From Nitrososphaerota archaeon (GTDB lineage Archaea > Thermoproteota > Nitrososphaeria > Nitrososphaerales > Nitrosopumilaceae): a stretch of 41,014 nt of DNA. The position numbers were made by a program, and so were the translations under genes. Shown in pieces: positions 17,569 through 25,929 of the stretch. The stretch is from positions 1 to 41,014 of the forward strand of contig JAGWFW010000008.1 of assembly GCA_028867735.1 (NCBI GenBank). Reading direction: 5' to 3'. Numbering within the stretch: the stretch's first letter is position 1; every line of letters starts with the position of its first letter. The notes below the pieces were generated by a model. The model saw only the letters and a list, made by a program, of their open reading frames with translations. It was not told the DNA's origin and did not search any database.

Positions 17569-17895
17569 TTATTTTATCTTTGTTCCAAGTGGGACATCTT
17601 CGTTGACAGTGAGCCAGAATGGCTTGTCGTTGAGGTCAGCGGCCAAGAGCATTGCGTTTGATTCTATTCCGGCAATCTTTCGAGGCTCCAAGTTTGCCAG
17701 CACTATTACTTTTTTCCCTGCCAGTTCTTCCGGTTGATAATATTCTGCACCGCCTATTATCACCTGTCTTTTTTCTTCGCCCAGATCTATTATGCCTTTT
17801 ATGATTTTAGACTTGCCGGGAATTTTCTCGACTTCGATTATTTTTGCCACACGGATTTCGAGTTTAGCGAAATCATCGTATGTTATAGGATCCAC
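17569..17895 (-). CDS. Stand-alone tRNA-binding OB-fold domain (MetRS C-terminal/Trbp111 type)
   Basis: This 108-aa protein is a complete EMAP-II-like tRNA-binding domain: YDDFAKLEIRVAKIIEVEKIPGKSK, QVIIGGAEYYQPEELAGKKVIVLANL, PRKIAGIESNAMLLAA. It corresponds to the dimerising C-terminal domain of bacterial MetRS or the free Trbp111/Arc1p-like protein. It probably binds the tRNA elbow and aids methionyl-tRNA synthetase in trans. No synthetase gene is adjacent. It diverges from the SRPBCC gene across about 130 bp with a 14-bp palindrome. Confidence 0.9.
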   Translation of the reverse strand: MDPITYDDFAKLEIRVAKIIEVEKIPGKSKIIKGIIDLGEEKRQVIIGGAEYYQPEELAGKKVIVLANLEPRKIAGIESNAMLLAADLNDKPFWLTVNEDVPLGTKIK

Positions 17896-17941
17896 AGAAA
17901 GACTTTTTTTGTCTCATTAAAATTGATTTCGAACCAAGTGA

Positions 17942-17955
17942 AAAGACGCGTCTTT
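17942..17955. promoter_or_regulatory. 14-bp perfect palindrome between divergent genes
   Basis: The palindrome aaagacgcgtcttt lies in the divergent region between the tRNA-binding-domain gene and the SRPBCC gene. TATA-like elements sit on both sides (cattaaaattg near 17916 for the minus gene; caaaataaat near 17995 for the plus gene). It may be a dimeric regulator site; which gene it serves is unknown. Confidence 0.4.
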
Positions 17956-18026
17956 CAGATTTGTCATATTCTAGATCCAATCATGCCATCTCACAAAATA
18001 AATAGGAATGCAGAATTCCTCAAGAC

Positions 18027-18443
18027 ATGGCCCAGATTCAAGCGTCAATTGAGATAAACGCCCCACTTGACAAAGTCTGGAACGTCGTATCAGACCTTGA
18101 TTCAGAGCCAAGATTCTGGAAGGGAACCAAGGAAGTACAAAATATATCAAAAGACGGCAATACAGTTACCCGAGAGGTTACCATTGCTTTCAAGGACTCA
18201 AAATGCATGCAAACTGTCACAATACAACCCAAGGAAAAAATTCATGCACAATTCACAAAGGGAATAATTGATGGAACAAAGACAATCTTGCTTGTACCAC
18301 AAGGCGAAAAGACAAAGCTTGAGGCTGTCTGGGACATCAAACTTACAGGTATGATGGGCATGTTCACAGGTATGGTCAGAAAACACATCCAGAGCGGCAC
18401 AGAGCAGGCACTACAAAGCATCAAAGAAGAAGCCGAGAGATAG
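18027..18443 (+). CDS. SRPBCC (START/polyketide-cyclase-like) protein
   Basis: This 138-aa protein has the SRPBCC helix-grip pattern: QASIEINAPLDKVWNVVSDLDSEPRFWKGT at the start, alternating strands, and a C-terminal amphipathic helix (RKHIQSGTEQALQSIKEEAE). The fold makes a deep hydrophobic pocket for lipids or other nonpolar ligands. It shares the WxVVSxxDxxxxFWxG and GNxVTREV motifs with a second protein here (37096-37551), so the two are paralogs. A glycosyltransferase gene starts 3 bp after its stop, and a role in handling a lipid-linked sugar acceptor is a reasonable guess. Confidence 0.83.
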   Translation: MAQIQASIEINAPLDKVWNVVSDLDSEPRFWKGTKEVQNISKDGNTVTREVTIAFKDSKCMQTVTIQPKEKIHAQFTKGIIDGTKTILLVPQGEKTKLEAVWDIKLTGMMGMFTGMVRKHIQSGTEQALQSIKEEAER

Positions 18444-18446
18444 AAG

Positions 18447-19655
18447 ATGAATATTGCCGTAGACGTATTGAACTATGTTCTAGTTGCAATCATGACAGGT
18501 GTAGCACTAACCTGGATCCTCTTGATTAGATCAATGTGGGTAACATTTCGCGATTCTCCTTTCTTGGACAGGTTTGACTTAAAACCACATGGAACCCCAA
18601 AGGTTTCTGTCATTTTACCTGCAAGAAACGAAGAAAATTTTATTGCCAAATGCCTGAGCTCTTTGATTAGCCAGGATTATGAAAATTATGAAATAATTGC
18701 AATAGATGACACGTCGGAAGACAAAACGGGAGACATAATCAAGAAAATTGCCAAAGACAATCCCCGAGTCAAGTATGTACTTGCAGGACCAAAGCCCGAA
18801 AAATGGATGGGGAAGAACTGGGCGTGTGTAGAAGGTTTCAAAAAATCCACAGGCGAACTGTTGCTTTTTACAGATGCTGACACGACTCATTCCAGAAATA
18901 CAATCTCGCTTTCTGTCTCGCATCTGCTAAGTGAAAACTTGGACGCCTTGACTGTCATCCCAAAGATGCTTTGCCTTGACATTTGGACAAAAATCGCCCT
19001 GCCAGTATTATCTACGTTTTTGCACACGAGGTTTTCTGCGCTTAGAGTAAACGATTCCTCGAAAAAGACGGGTTATTTTTTCGGTAGCTTTTTCATCATA
19101 AAACGGGAAACATATTCCAGTGTTGGTATGCATGAAGGGGTAAAAAACGAGATAGTGGAAGACGGGGCGCTTGGCAAAAAAGTGAAAGAATCAGGATTCA
19201 ATATGAAAATGGTCCGTGGCGAACATCTAGTTGAGGCAGTGTGGGCAAGAGACTGGACAACACTATGGCACGCCCTAAAACGATTGATGGTTCCCCTGTA
19301 TTTTCAATCAAAAAGTGTAGCCATTGGAATCTTTGTAACTGTGTTATTTTTGCTGTTCGTGCCATTTCCAGCCATAGCATATTCGGTAGTATTTGAGTCT
19401 CTATCCACATCATTTACAGTCCTATTTGCAGTATCTTTGATTGCATCAGGACTGGTCTATCTTGCAAGCATCATGGATGCAACCAAGGGACTCGGACTTG
19501 CTATCAAGTATGCATTGTGTGCGCCTCTTGGAAGTTTCATAATTGTAAGCGGATTTGCAAGCGGAATTTTAAATGCAAAAAGTAGCAAGGCTGTGACTTG
19601 GAGAGGCAGGACATACTCCATGTCAGATACGGTTCAAAACTCCATTAGTCTGTAG
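18447..19655 (+). CDS. Family 2 glycosyltransferase with membrane anchors
   Basis: This 402-aa protein has an N-terminal membrane helix (about 7-29). A GT-A domain follows with VSVILPARNEENFIAKCLSSL, DYENYEIIAIDDTSEDKT and the DxD-like FTDADTTHS, then an acceptor-side motif VEDGALGKKVKESG. Two or three C-terminal helices lie at about 290-380. The layout resembles carotenoid or polyprenol glycosyltransferases (CrtQ/CruC type), which attach sugars to membrane lipids at the cytoplasmic face. The substrate is not known. It is in tandem with the SRPBCC gene, 3 bp apart. Confidence 0.87.
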   Translation: MNIAVDVLNYVLVAIMTGVALTWILLIRSMWVTFRDSPFLDRFDLKPHGTPKVSVILPARNEENFIAKCLSSLISQDYENYEIIAIDDTSEDKTGDIIKKIAKDNPRVKYVLAGPKPEKWMGKNWACVEGFKKSTGELLLFTDADTTHSRNTISLSVSHLLSENLDALTVIPKMLCLDIWTKIALPVLSTFLHTRFSALRVNDSSKKTGYFFGSFFIIKRETYSSVGMHEGVKNEIVEDGALGKKVKESGFNMKMVRGEHLVEAVWARDWTTLWHALKRLMVPLYFQSKSVAIGIFVTVLFLLFVPFPAIAYSVVFESLSTSFTVLFAVSLIASGLVYLASIMDATKGLGLAIKYALCAPLGSFIIVSGFASGILNAKSSKAVTWRGRTYSMSDTVQNSISL

Positions 19656-19722
19656 GAAAATTTTCCGGAATTTTATTTCCATTTAGAAAGAGGTTTAGAT
19701 GGGATCAAAACCTTAAACCGTA

Positions 19723-20634
19723 TTGACCCGGCTCGATGCAAAATCAACCAAGATAGGATATGCGTATGCAGTCCTATGCGCAGTTCTGGTCGGCTCTATA
19801 TCAACTGCTTCCAAACCCGTACTTGCAAACACCAATCCAATAATGTATGGTGCGCTGATATACCTGCTTGCAGCTCTTTCTTCAGTTCCATTATCATACA
19901 AAGTAAAAGGCTTTCAGGTAAAAGCAAGGGACTGGCCGCTTGTACTTGCAATAACCGTGTCAGGGTCCATACTTGCGCCAGTCTTGTTTTTCACAGGGCT
20001 TGAGCAAACCACTGCCTCAGATACCGCAGTCCTTTCCAACTCAGAGACAATATTCACAGTTCTTTTTGCATTGATTTTCTTCAAAGAAAAACTCGGGCCG
20101 CGAGGATATCTGGCCATAACATTGGTTCTGATCGGGGTTTTCATAGTTACTACAAATCTCCAGTTTTCAGGTTCTCTTTTTGATTTGAGAAAGGAAGGCA
20201 ATTTGTTGATAATACTTTCAATGGCCCTATGGGCACTTGACAACAACATAAGCAAGATTGCAGCCCAGCGCATTGACATATCAAGACTGGTCCAGCTCAA
20301 GGGCATCATCGGAGGTGGCATACTTTTCATTTTTGCGCTAGCGCTTAAAATTCCAATAGGTATCACGCCGTTCGAGGTTCCAAACTTGCTTCTGGTCGGC
20401 ATGGTAGGTTTTGGCATCGCGCTTTACTTGTTTTTGCACAGCCTTAGGAGGATAGGAACTGTAAAGACCATGCTTATCTATTCTACTGGCACAGTTTTTG
20501 GCCTGTTCTTTGCAGCCGTGTTTTTGCACGAAAATATTAGAGAATACCAGATTCTAGCGATCGCGCTTATGCTAGCAGGCATTTATCTTATCACTAAAGA
20601 GAGCCACAATGTGGAAAAACTGCATCAGGACTAG
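19723..20634 (+). CDS. DMT-superfamily transporter with EamA domains
   Basis: This 303-aa protein has ten hydrophobic segments arranged as two EamA repeats. Features include AVLCAVLVGSISTASKPVLANTNP in helix 1 and SNSETIFTVLFALIFFKEKLGPRGYLAITLVLIGVFIV, the usual end-of-repeat motif, recurring as STGTVFGLFFAAVFLHENIREYQILAIALMLAGIYLI. It probably exports metabolites or amino acids; the substrate is unknown. The start is a TTG at 19723, since the upstream ATG (gatggga) meets a stop after five codons. Confidence 0.88.
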   Translation: MTRLDAKSTKIGYAYAVLCAVLVGSISTASKPVLANTNPIMYGALIYLLAALSSVPLSYKVKGFQVKARDWPLVLAITVSGSILAPVLFFTGLEQTTASDTAVLSNSETIFTVLFALIFFKEKLGPRGYLAITLVLIGVFIVTTNLQFSGSLFDLRKEGNLLIILSMALWALDNNISKIAAQRIDISRLVQLKGIIGGGILFIFALALKIPIGITPFEVPNLLLVGMVGFGIALYLFLHSLRRIGTVKTMLIYSTGTVFGLFFAAVFLHENIREYQILAIALMLAGIYLITKESHNVEKLHQD

Positions 20635-20723
20635 TCATTAATTAGGAACTTGCCCGGTGTTGACTTGAACGATCTACCAGTTTATGCGCAAGATTAATCT
20701 ACATTCTGTCTTTTGGCATAACT

Positions 20724-20915
20724 ATGAATGCACTTAATCGCGGAGACATGGTACGGATAACAGACTCTGAGAGAGACGTCGACAAGATCTACACAATAAA
20801 AGAGATCAGAAAAATAAGAAGAGGCGGAATACTCTATCTTCTCAAATCATTAGATGAAGATGTTTTGCGCCTCTACTATGAGAACAAGGAATCGCTTCTT
20901 GAAAAAATCTCCTAA
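20724..20915 (+). CDS. Small conserved-looking hypothetical protein
   Basis: This 63-aa protein is rich in charged residues and has a predicted beta-rich start (GDMVRITDSERDVDKIYTIKEI) followed by a basic turn (RKIRRGG), then YLLKSLDEDVLRLYYENKESLLEKI. The pattern resembles a small SH3-like barrel followed by a helix. The function is unknown. It stands alone before the HtrA protease gene, and codon use and a clear ATG support it as real. Confidence 0.6.
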   Translation: MNALNRGDMVRITDSERDVDKIYTIKEIRKIRRGGILYLLKSLDEDVLRLYYENKESLLEKIS

Positions 20916-20981
20916 CATGAATTTTTGATTTTCGACATACGAAACAAAATATTATATGACTACCGGCTATAACGCCCATCC

Positions 20982-22109
20982 TTGGATAAGACCAGTGTTA
21001 TTTTGGGTGGAATATACTGCGCTGTCGTACTTGTATTGATATCGGTTTTCATCATATCTCCGGCCAATCCTGATGCTTCACATCAGATGACCCAGGCCAA
21101 TCCTTTTGATCAGGCAATTATGAAAAACTCTCAGCTTAGTGTGGCAGATCTTTTCGCCAGGTCAGATCAGGGAGTAGTTCAAATCATAGTCAACAAGGCA
21201 AACAATTCTGCAGTTGACAGAGACATAGGCTCCGGAATTGTATACGATACCAGCGGACACATAATAACAAACAACCATGTGGTAGAAGACGAGGTTAAGA
21301 TCAGAGTTGTTTTTCATGATGGTCATTCTTTACCTGCCAAAGTGGTTGGTACTGATCCATATGCGGATCTGGCAGTAGTCAAAGTCGAACCCGGTTCCTA
21401 TGCTTTGTATCCTTTACCTCTTGGAGACTCGTCAGAGGTTAGAATCGGAGACCAAGTGGCAGCAATAGGTAACCCCTTTGGCCTAACAGGCTCGCTGACT
21501 TCGGGCATAGTAAGTCAGCTAGGCAGATTGCTTGACCCGCCAAACAGTTCCTTTTCCATACCAAATGTGATTCAGACTGACACCCCGATAAATCCTGGAA
21601 ATTCAGGCGGCCCTCTGCTTAACATGCAGGGTGAAGTAATAGGGATAAACACAGCAATTCAATCAGAGACAGGGGAATTTTCTGGAGTGGGTTTTGCAAT
21701 TCCATCCGATACAATGAAGAGAATAGTTCCAGACCTAATACAGACGGGCCATTACGAACATCCGTGGCTTGGCATAACCGGAATAAGCATTGACCCTGAT
21801 TTATCAGGCATGTTGCAATTGCCAACATCATCAGGTTTTCTCATTAATACAGTGGTTCCCAACACCGCGGCATCACAGGCAGGACTTCACGGATACAAGG
21901 AAACAAGAACCATCAACGGTACTCAATACAAAATAGGCGGCGACATCATCATTGCTGCAGACGGATACCCCATCAAAAAAATAGACGACCTGCTAAATTA
22001 TTTGCAGGATAAAAAATCAGTCGGAGACAAGCTGGTTCTGACAATAATTCGAGATGGTAAAAACATGCAGATTACACTTACTCTCCAGCAGAGACCAAAC
22101 CAATTCTAG
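20982..22109 (+). CDS. HtrA/DegP-type serine protease with one PDZ domain
   Basis: This 375-aa protein has an N-terminal signal anchor (about 6-26). A trypsin-like domain carries the full triad: H99 in IITNNHVV, D129 in DPYADLAVV and S208 in PGNSGGP, followed by GVGFAIPSD. One PDZ domain lies at about 262-370. It should be membrane-tethered, facing outward, and degrade misfolded envelope proteins. The start is a TTG about 29 nt after a TATA box (atattatatg, 20949-20958), so the mRNA is probably leaderless. Confidence 0.93.
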   Translation: MDKTSVILGGIYCAVVLVLISVFIISPANPDASHQMTQANPFDQAIMKNSQLSVADLFARSDQGVVQIIVNKANNSAVDRDIGSGIVYDTSGHIITNNHVVEDEVKIRVVFHDGHSLPAKVVGTDPYADLAVVKVEPGSYALYPLPLGDSSEVRIGDQVAAIGNPFGLTGSLTSGIVSQLGRLLDPPNSSFSIPNVIQTDTPINPGNSGGPLLNMQGEVIGINTAIQSETGEFSGVGFAIPSDTMKRIVPDLIQTGHYEHPWLGITGISIDPDLSGMLQLPTSSGFLINTVVPNTAASQAGLHGYKETRTINGTQYKIGGDIIIAADGYPIKKIDDLLNYLQDKKSVGDKLVLTIIRDGKNMQITLTLQQRPNQF

Positions 22110-22147
22110 TACAAGAATAAATACAACTGCCTAAGCTACAAAACTAG

Positions 22148-23317
22148 TTGAGCAAGATAGTTCTGAAATCTGAATTATTAAACAAAATATTTGATGGAAG
22201 GCAGATTACAAATGACGAAGCTTATCAGATTTACCAAGAGGCTGAAAACAGTCCATCTGAACTTTACAAAGCATCACAGATTCTCAGAAACGAGAGAAAG
22301 GGGAAAAGAGTCACTTATTCAAGAAAGGTTTTCTTCAACCTGGTAAATCTATGCAGAGATACATGTTCTTACTGCACATACAAGGCAGAACCTGGAGAAT
22401 CAAAGCTATCCATGATGTCAAAGCAGGACATCTCAGATCTTGCTTCCATAGGCAGAAAGTACAGGTGCACCGAAGCACTGTTTGTTACAGGTGAAAGGCC
22501 AGAGCAAAAGTATGATGAAGCAAGGGCATGGCTGGCGGAGAATGGTTTTTCAAGTACCGCTGAATATCTTGTTCACGCATCAGAGGTTGCCCTCAATGCA
22601 GGCATATTCCCGCACACCAACGCAGGCAACCTGACAAAATCCGAGATGAACCAGCTGAAAAAAACTAATGTAAGCTTGGGTGTAATGCTTGAAAATTCAA
22701 GTGAAAGACTGGCGGGAAAGAACATGCCGCATGAGTTTGCCCCAAGCAAGAACCCAAGAGCGAGAATCCATGTCTTGGAAAATGCAGGCAGTCTGTCCAT
22801 ACCGATGACAACAGGCCTCTTGATAGGAATAGGCGAGAGTCCCTTTGAGTTAATTGATTCCATATTTACGCTAAAGTCAATTCATCAGAGGTACGGCCAC
22901 ATTCAGGAGATAATACTGCAAAACTTTCAACCAAAACCTGACACCATGATGCGAGATGTTCCAGGACCAGAGGAAAAATATTTCAAGATCCTAGTTGCCT
23001 TGACAAGACTAGTCATGCCAGAAATGAACATACAGATTCCACCAAACCTGTCTCCCAATTCCTATTCTGTCTTTCTTCAAGCAGGAATAAACGACTGGGG
23101 AGGAATATCACCTATTACTCCTGACTATGTAAATCCCGAGTTTTCCTGGCCTTCAATTGACACAGTGCAAGAAAACTGTAGAAACGCAGGATTTGATCTG
23201 AGGGCAAGATTTCCAGTGTATCCGGAATTCTTCCACATGGTGGATTCCAACTTGAAATCCAAAATGCTTGAAATAGCAGATTCTAATGGTCTAGTAAGTA
23301 TGGAGTATCTGAAATGA
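22148..23317 (+). CDS. cofG: FO synthase subunit 1 (CofG), radical SAM
   Basis: This 389-aa protein has the radical SAM cluster motif C69-xxx-C73-xx-C76 (CRDTCSYC), preceded by VTYSRKVFFNLVNL and followed by EALFVTGERPE, all typical of CofG. With CofH it builds 7,8-didemethyl-8-hydroxy-5-deazariboflavin (Fo), the chromophore of coenzyme F420. The start is a TTG; a TATA-like aataaataca lies about 30 nt upstream. The stop overlaps the cofH ATG (ATGA), so the two subunits are translationally coupled. Confidence 0.94.
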   Translation: MSKIVLKSELLNKIFDGRQITNDEAYQIYQEAENSPSELYKASQILRNERKGKRVTYSRKVFFNLVNLCRDTCSYCTYKAEPGESKLSMMSKQDISDLASIGRKYRCTEALFVTGERPEQKYDEARAWLAENGFSSTAEYLVHASEVALNAGIFPHTNAGNLTKSEMNQLKKTNVSLGVMLENSSERLAGKNMPHEFAPSKNPRARIHVLENAGSLSIPMTTGLLIGIGESPFELIDSIFTLKSIHQRYGHIQEIILQNFQPKPDTMMRDVPGPEEKYFKILVALTRLVMPEMNIQIPPNLSPNSYSVFLQAGINDWGGISPITPDYVNPEFSWPSIDTVQENCRNAGFDLRARFPVYPEFFHMVDSNLKSKMLEIADSNGLVSMEYLK

Positions 23318-24576
23318 CGCAGGTTGCCCTAGTTGATTCGCTTCTCAAGTATGCGGATCCTCTAATTGCCGGCATCTTGGACAGGGCATTGTCTGAAAAA
23401 GAGATAACTGTTGCAGAGGCCACAGGATTGTTTTCTGCAGAAGGGCTTGATTTTCACCTTTTGGCAATGGTTGCAGATGAATTGCGAAGAAGGAGAGTAG
23501 GAGACATTGTCACATACGTAGTCAATAGAAACATCAACTTTACCAATGTCTGCATAAAACAATGCGGGTTTTGCGCCTTTAGCAGAGACTTTCGCGAGGA
23601 AGAAGGATATTTCCTGCCAATAGAGGAGATAGTAAAAAGGGCAAGGGAGGCAAGGACCTTTGGTGCTACAGAGGTATGTGTCCAGGCAGGCCTTCCTCCA
23701 AACATGGACGCAGATATCTATGAAAACATTTGCAGGGCGATAAAAAAGGAAATTAACGATATTCACATACATGGATTTTCGCCAGAAGAGGTCCTGTATG
23801 GTGCGACTAGATCTAACGCCTCAATTGAGGAGTACCTGCATAGATTAAAGGAAGCTGGCGTGAACTCTCTTCCCGGAACTGCTGCAGAAATCTTAGACCA
23901 ACCATTGCGCGATAAAATCTCGCCTGGAAGAATCAGCGTAAAAAAATGGATCGAGGTGATAAAGACTGCGCACAAGATTGGAATCCCCTCCACTTCCACC
24001 ATGATGTTTGGCCATCTTGAGACAGCAGAAGACAGAGCAAAACACATTGGCATCATACGCGACATACAAAAGGAGACAGGGGGTTTTACTGAATTTGTCC
24101 CCCTTAATTTCATTCATTCTGAAGCCCCGATGTTCAAGGAAAAACTGCACGATGGCTTGAAGAACGGTGCGGACGGCAAGGATGCCATACTGACGCATGC
24201 AATCTCGCGTATCATGTTAAACAACCACATCAATAACATCCAGACGTCATGGGTCAAGGAGGGTACAAGCATGTCTCAGCTGCTGCTCACATGCGGAGCA
24301 AATGACTTTGGGGGTACCCTGATCAATGAAAGCATCTCAACTGCTGCAGGAGCAAAATATGGCCAGCTCATAAGGCCCCGCGAGATAAGGCGCCTTGTAA
24401 GAGAGATAGGAAGGACTCCCGCCCAGAGAACAACACGATACGACATAATCAAGACATACGATTCGAATGAGGAAGAAGACATGCTAGATACCGTGGAAGA
24501 TGCCGGCCGCTTTGGATCGTATCAAGAATTGATAAAGCTTGACAGGTACAGGTTCAAAAACAACAGGCGAGACTAG
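23314..24576 (+). CDS. cofH: FO synthase subunit 2 (CofH), radical SAM
   Basis: This 420-aa protein has the cluster motif C80-xxx-C84-xx-C87 (CIKQCGFC), preceded by TYVVNRNINFTNV, and HGFSPEEVLYGA and PGTAAEIL downstream. These are CofH (MqnC-like) features. CofH joins a tyrosine-derived radical to 5-amino-6-ribitylaminouracil in the first half-reaction of Fo synthesis. Its start overlaps cofG by 4 bp, and the next gene, a TldE-like protein, begins at its stop with no gap. Confidence 0.94.
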   Translation: MTQVALVDSLLKYADPLIAGILDRALSEKEITVAEATGLFSAEGLDFHLLAMVADELRRRRVGDIVTYVVNRNINFTNVCIKQCGFCAFSRDFREEEGYFLPIEEIVKRAREARTFGATEVCVQAGLPPNMDADIYENICRAIKKEINDIHIHGFSPEEVLYGATRSNASIEEYLHRLKEAGVNSLPGTAAEILDQPLRDKISPGRISVKKWIEVIKTAHKIGIPSTSTMMFGHLETAEDRAKHIGIIRDIQKETGGFTEFVPLNFIHSEAPMFKEKLHDGLKNGADGKDAILTHAISRIMLNNHINNIQTSWVKEGTSMSQLLLTCGANDFGGTLINESISTAAGAKYGQLIRPREIRRLVREIGRTPAQRTTRYDIIKTYDSNEEEDMLDTVEDAGRFGSYQELIKLDRYRFKNNRRD

Positions 24577-25929
24577 TTGCCAGATTGCGAGCAGATTCTT
24601 CGCAAAGCATCAGCATTACACATTGACGAATGTGAAGCAGTATACGTCAAGAGAAAGATAATCACTGTTAGAATAACGGACTCTGAGATAGCAGAGATAA
24701 AACAAAATGACGAGCAAGGGCTGGGGGTACGATTAATACATGAAAAAAAGATCCTGTCCGCCTTTTCTACCAATGTTGAAACAGACCTGGTTGCCATGGC
24801 ACTGCAGACACAGTCCTTTCTCCAGTCAAAGTCTTTTTGGAAATCTCTTCCACATCCTTTGCAGTTTTCAGAGGTTGAAAAGACATACGATAAAAAACTA
24901 GAAGAGATCACGGGAAAAGAATCAATCGATATTGCAGGCATGATGATAAGCTCTGCATCTCATGAGAAAATAAAAAGAATTTCAGGGTCATTGAACATAG
25001 TGTCAGAAAATTTTGAGATTGCAAACACCAATGGATTGAATTGTGCAGACAAGGCCACGTACATTTCTGGTACCATCAATACGGACTCTGACCATGGGAA
25101 CACTGCGGTCAGCGGCATCGGAGCAATGTCTTGCAGAACAAAAGACTCCTTTTCACCTAACCAGATTGGAACGGAGTCAAGAGAGATGTGCATAGACTCG
25201 ATCAACCCTCAGAGTTGCGAGTCTGACACATATTCCATAATCTTTGAGCCATATGCAATAGGCGAGATGCTTGCCTTTGTTTTTGCTTCAAACTTTAACC
25301 TAAAGACATATTCTGAAAAACGAAGCTGCTTTGCAGAAAAACTAGGCAAAAAAGTTGCAGTAGAACAATTTTCCTTGGTTGACGATCCACACCATCCTGA
25401 CGGAATAGGGAGCAAGCCGTTTGATGATGAAGGAGTCCCCACGAAAACAAGATACCTGATAAAAGATGGCGTTTTTTCAGGCACTTATTCAGATTCGTTT
25501 TACGCGTTCAAAGAAGGCATGGAATCTACAGGCAATGCATCCAGGATGGGCACGCCCATGGGAAGAATTGCCAACCCCATTCCAACCCCAACCCCGCACA
25601 ACCTGAAGATAATGGAGGGGCAGATGAGCAGAGACGAGATGATTGGCAACACTAGGAGGGGCCTGCTTGTGGGAAGACTCTGGTATACGTATTCAGTAAA
25701 TCCAGAACGCGGAGACTTTTCATGTACCGCAAGAAGTGGAATAAGAATAATAGAAAACGGCAAGATAGCAAACGCAGGCAAGTCCGTAAGAATAGTGCAC
25801 AGCCTTCCCGCGCTTCTTCAAAACGTGTCAGGCATAGGAGATGACTCTAGAAATGTGCTCCAGTGGAGCGCGCTTCCCTGTGTTACTCCCTCAGTCAAGG
25901 TAGACGGAATTAAAGTAGCTCCAATCTAA
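24577..25929 (+). CDS. TldD/PmbA family protein, TldE-like
   Basis: This 450-aa protein has TldD/TldE features: TVRITDSEIAEIKQNDEQGLGVRLI near the start and the C-terminal PFDDEGVPTKTRYLIKDGVFSGTYSDSFYAFK. No HExxxH zinc motif is seen, so it fits the non-catalytic TldE/PmbA subunit rather than TldD. TldD/TldE complexes are metalloproteases that trim peptides. The TTG start lies directly after the cofH stop, so it is probably in the same operon. No TldD partner is present in the window; one is expected elsewhere. Confidence 0.85.
   Translation: MPDCEQILRKASALHIDECEAVYVKRKIITVRITDSEIAEIKQNDEQGLGVRLIHEKKILSAFSTNVETDLVAMALQTQSFLQSKSFWKSLPHPLQFSEVEKTYDKKLEEITGKESIDIAGMMISSASHEKIKRISGSLNIVSENFEIANTNGLNCADKATYISGTINTDSDHGNTAVSGIGAMSCRTKDSFSPNQIGTESREMCIDSINPQSCESDTYSIIFEPYAIGEMLAFVFASNFNLKTYSEKRSCFAEKLGKKVAVEQFSLVDDPHHPDGIGSKPFDDEGVPTKTRYLIKDGVFSGTYSDSFYAFKEGMESTGNASRMGTPMGRIANPIPTPTPHNLKIMEGQMSRDEMIGNTRRGLLVGRLWYTYSVNPERGDFSCTARSGIRIIENGKIANAGKSVRIVHSLPALLQNVSGIGDDSRNVLQWSALPCVTPSVKVDGIKVAPI

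Noticed and set aside
19914-20417. 167-aa minus-strand ORF
   Set aside because: It is antisense to the DMT transporter and shows the usual proline/serine-rich shadow composition.
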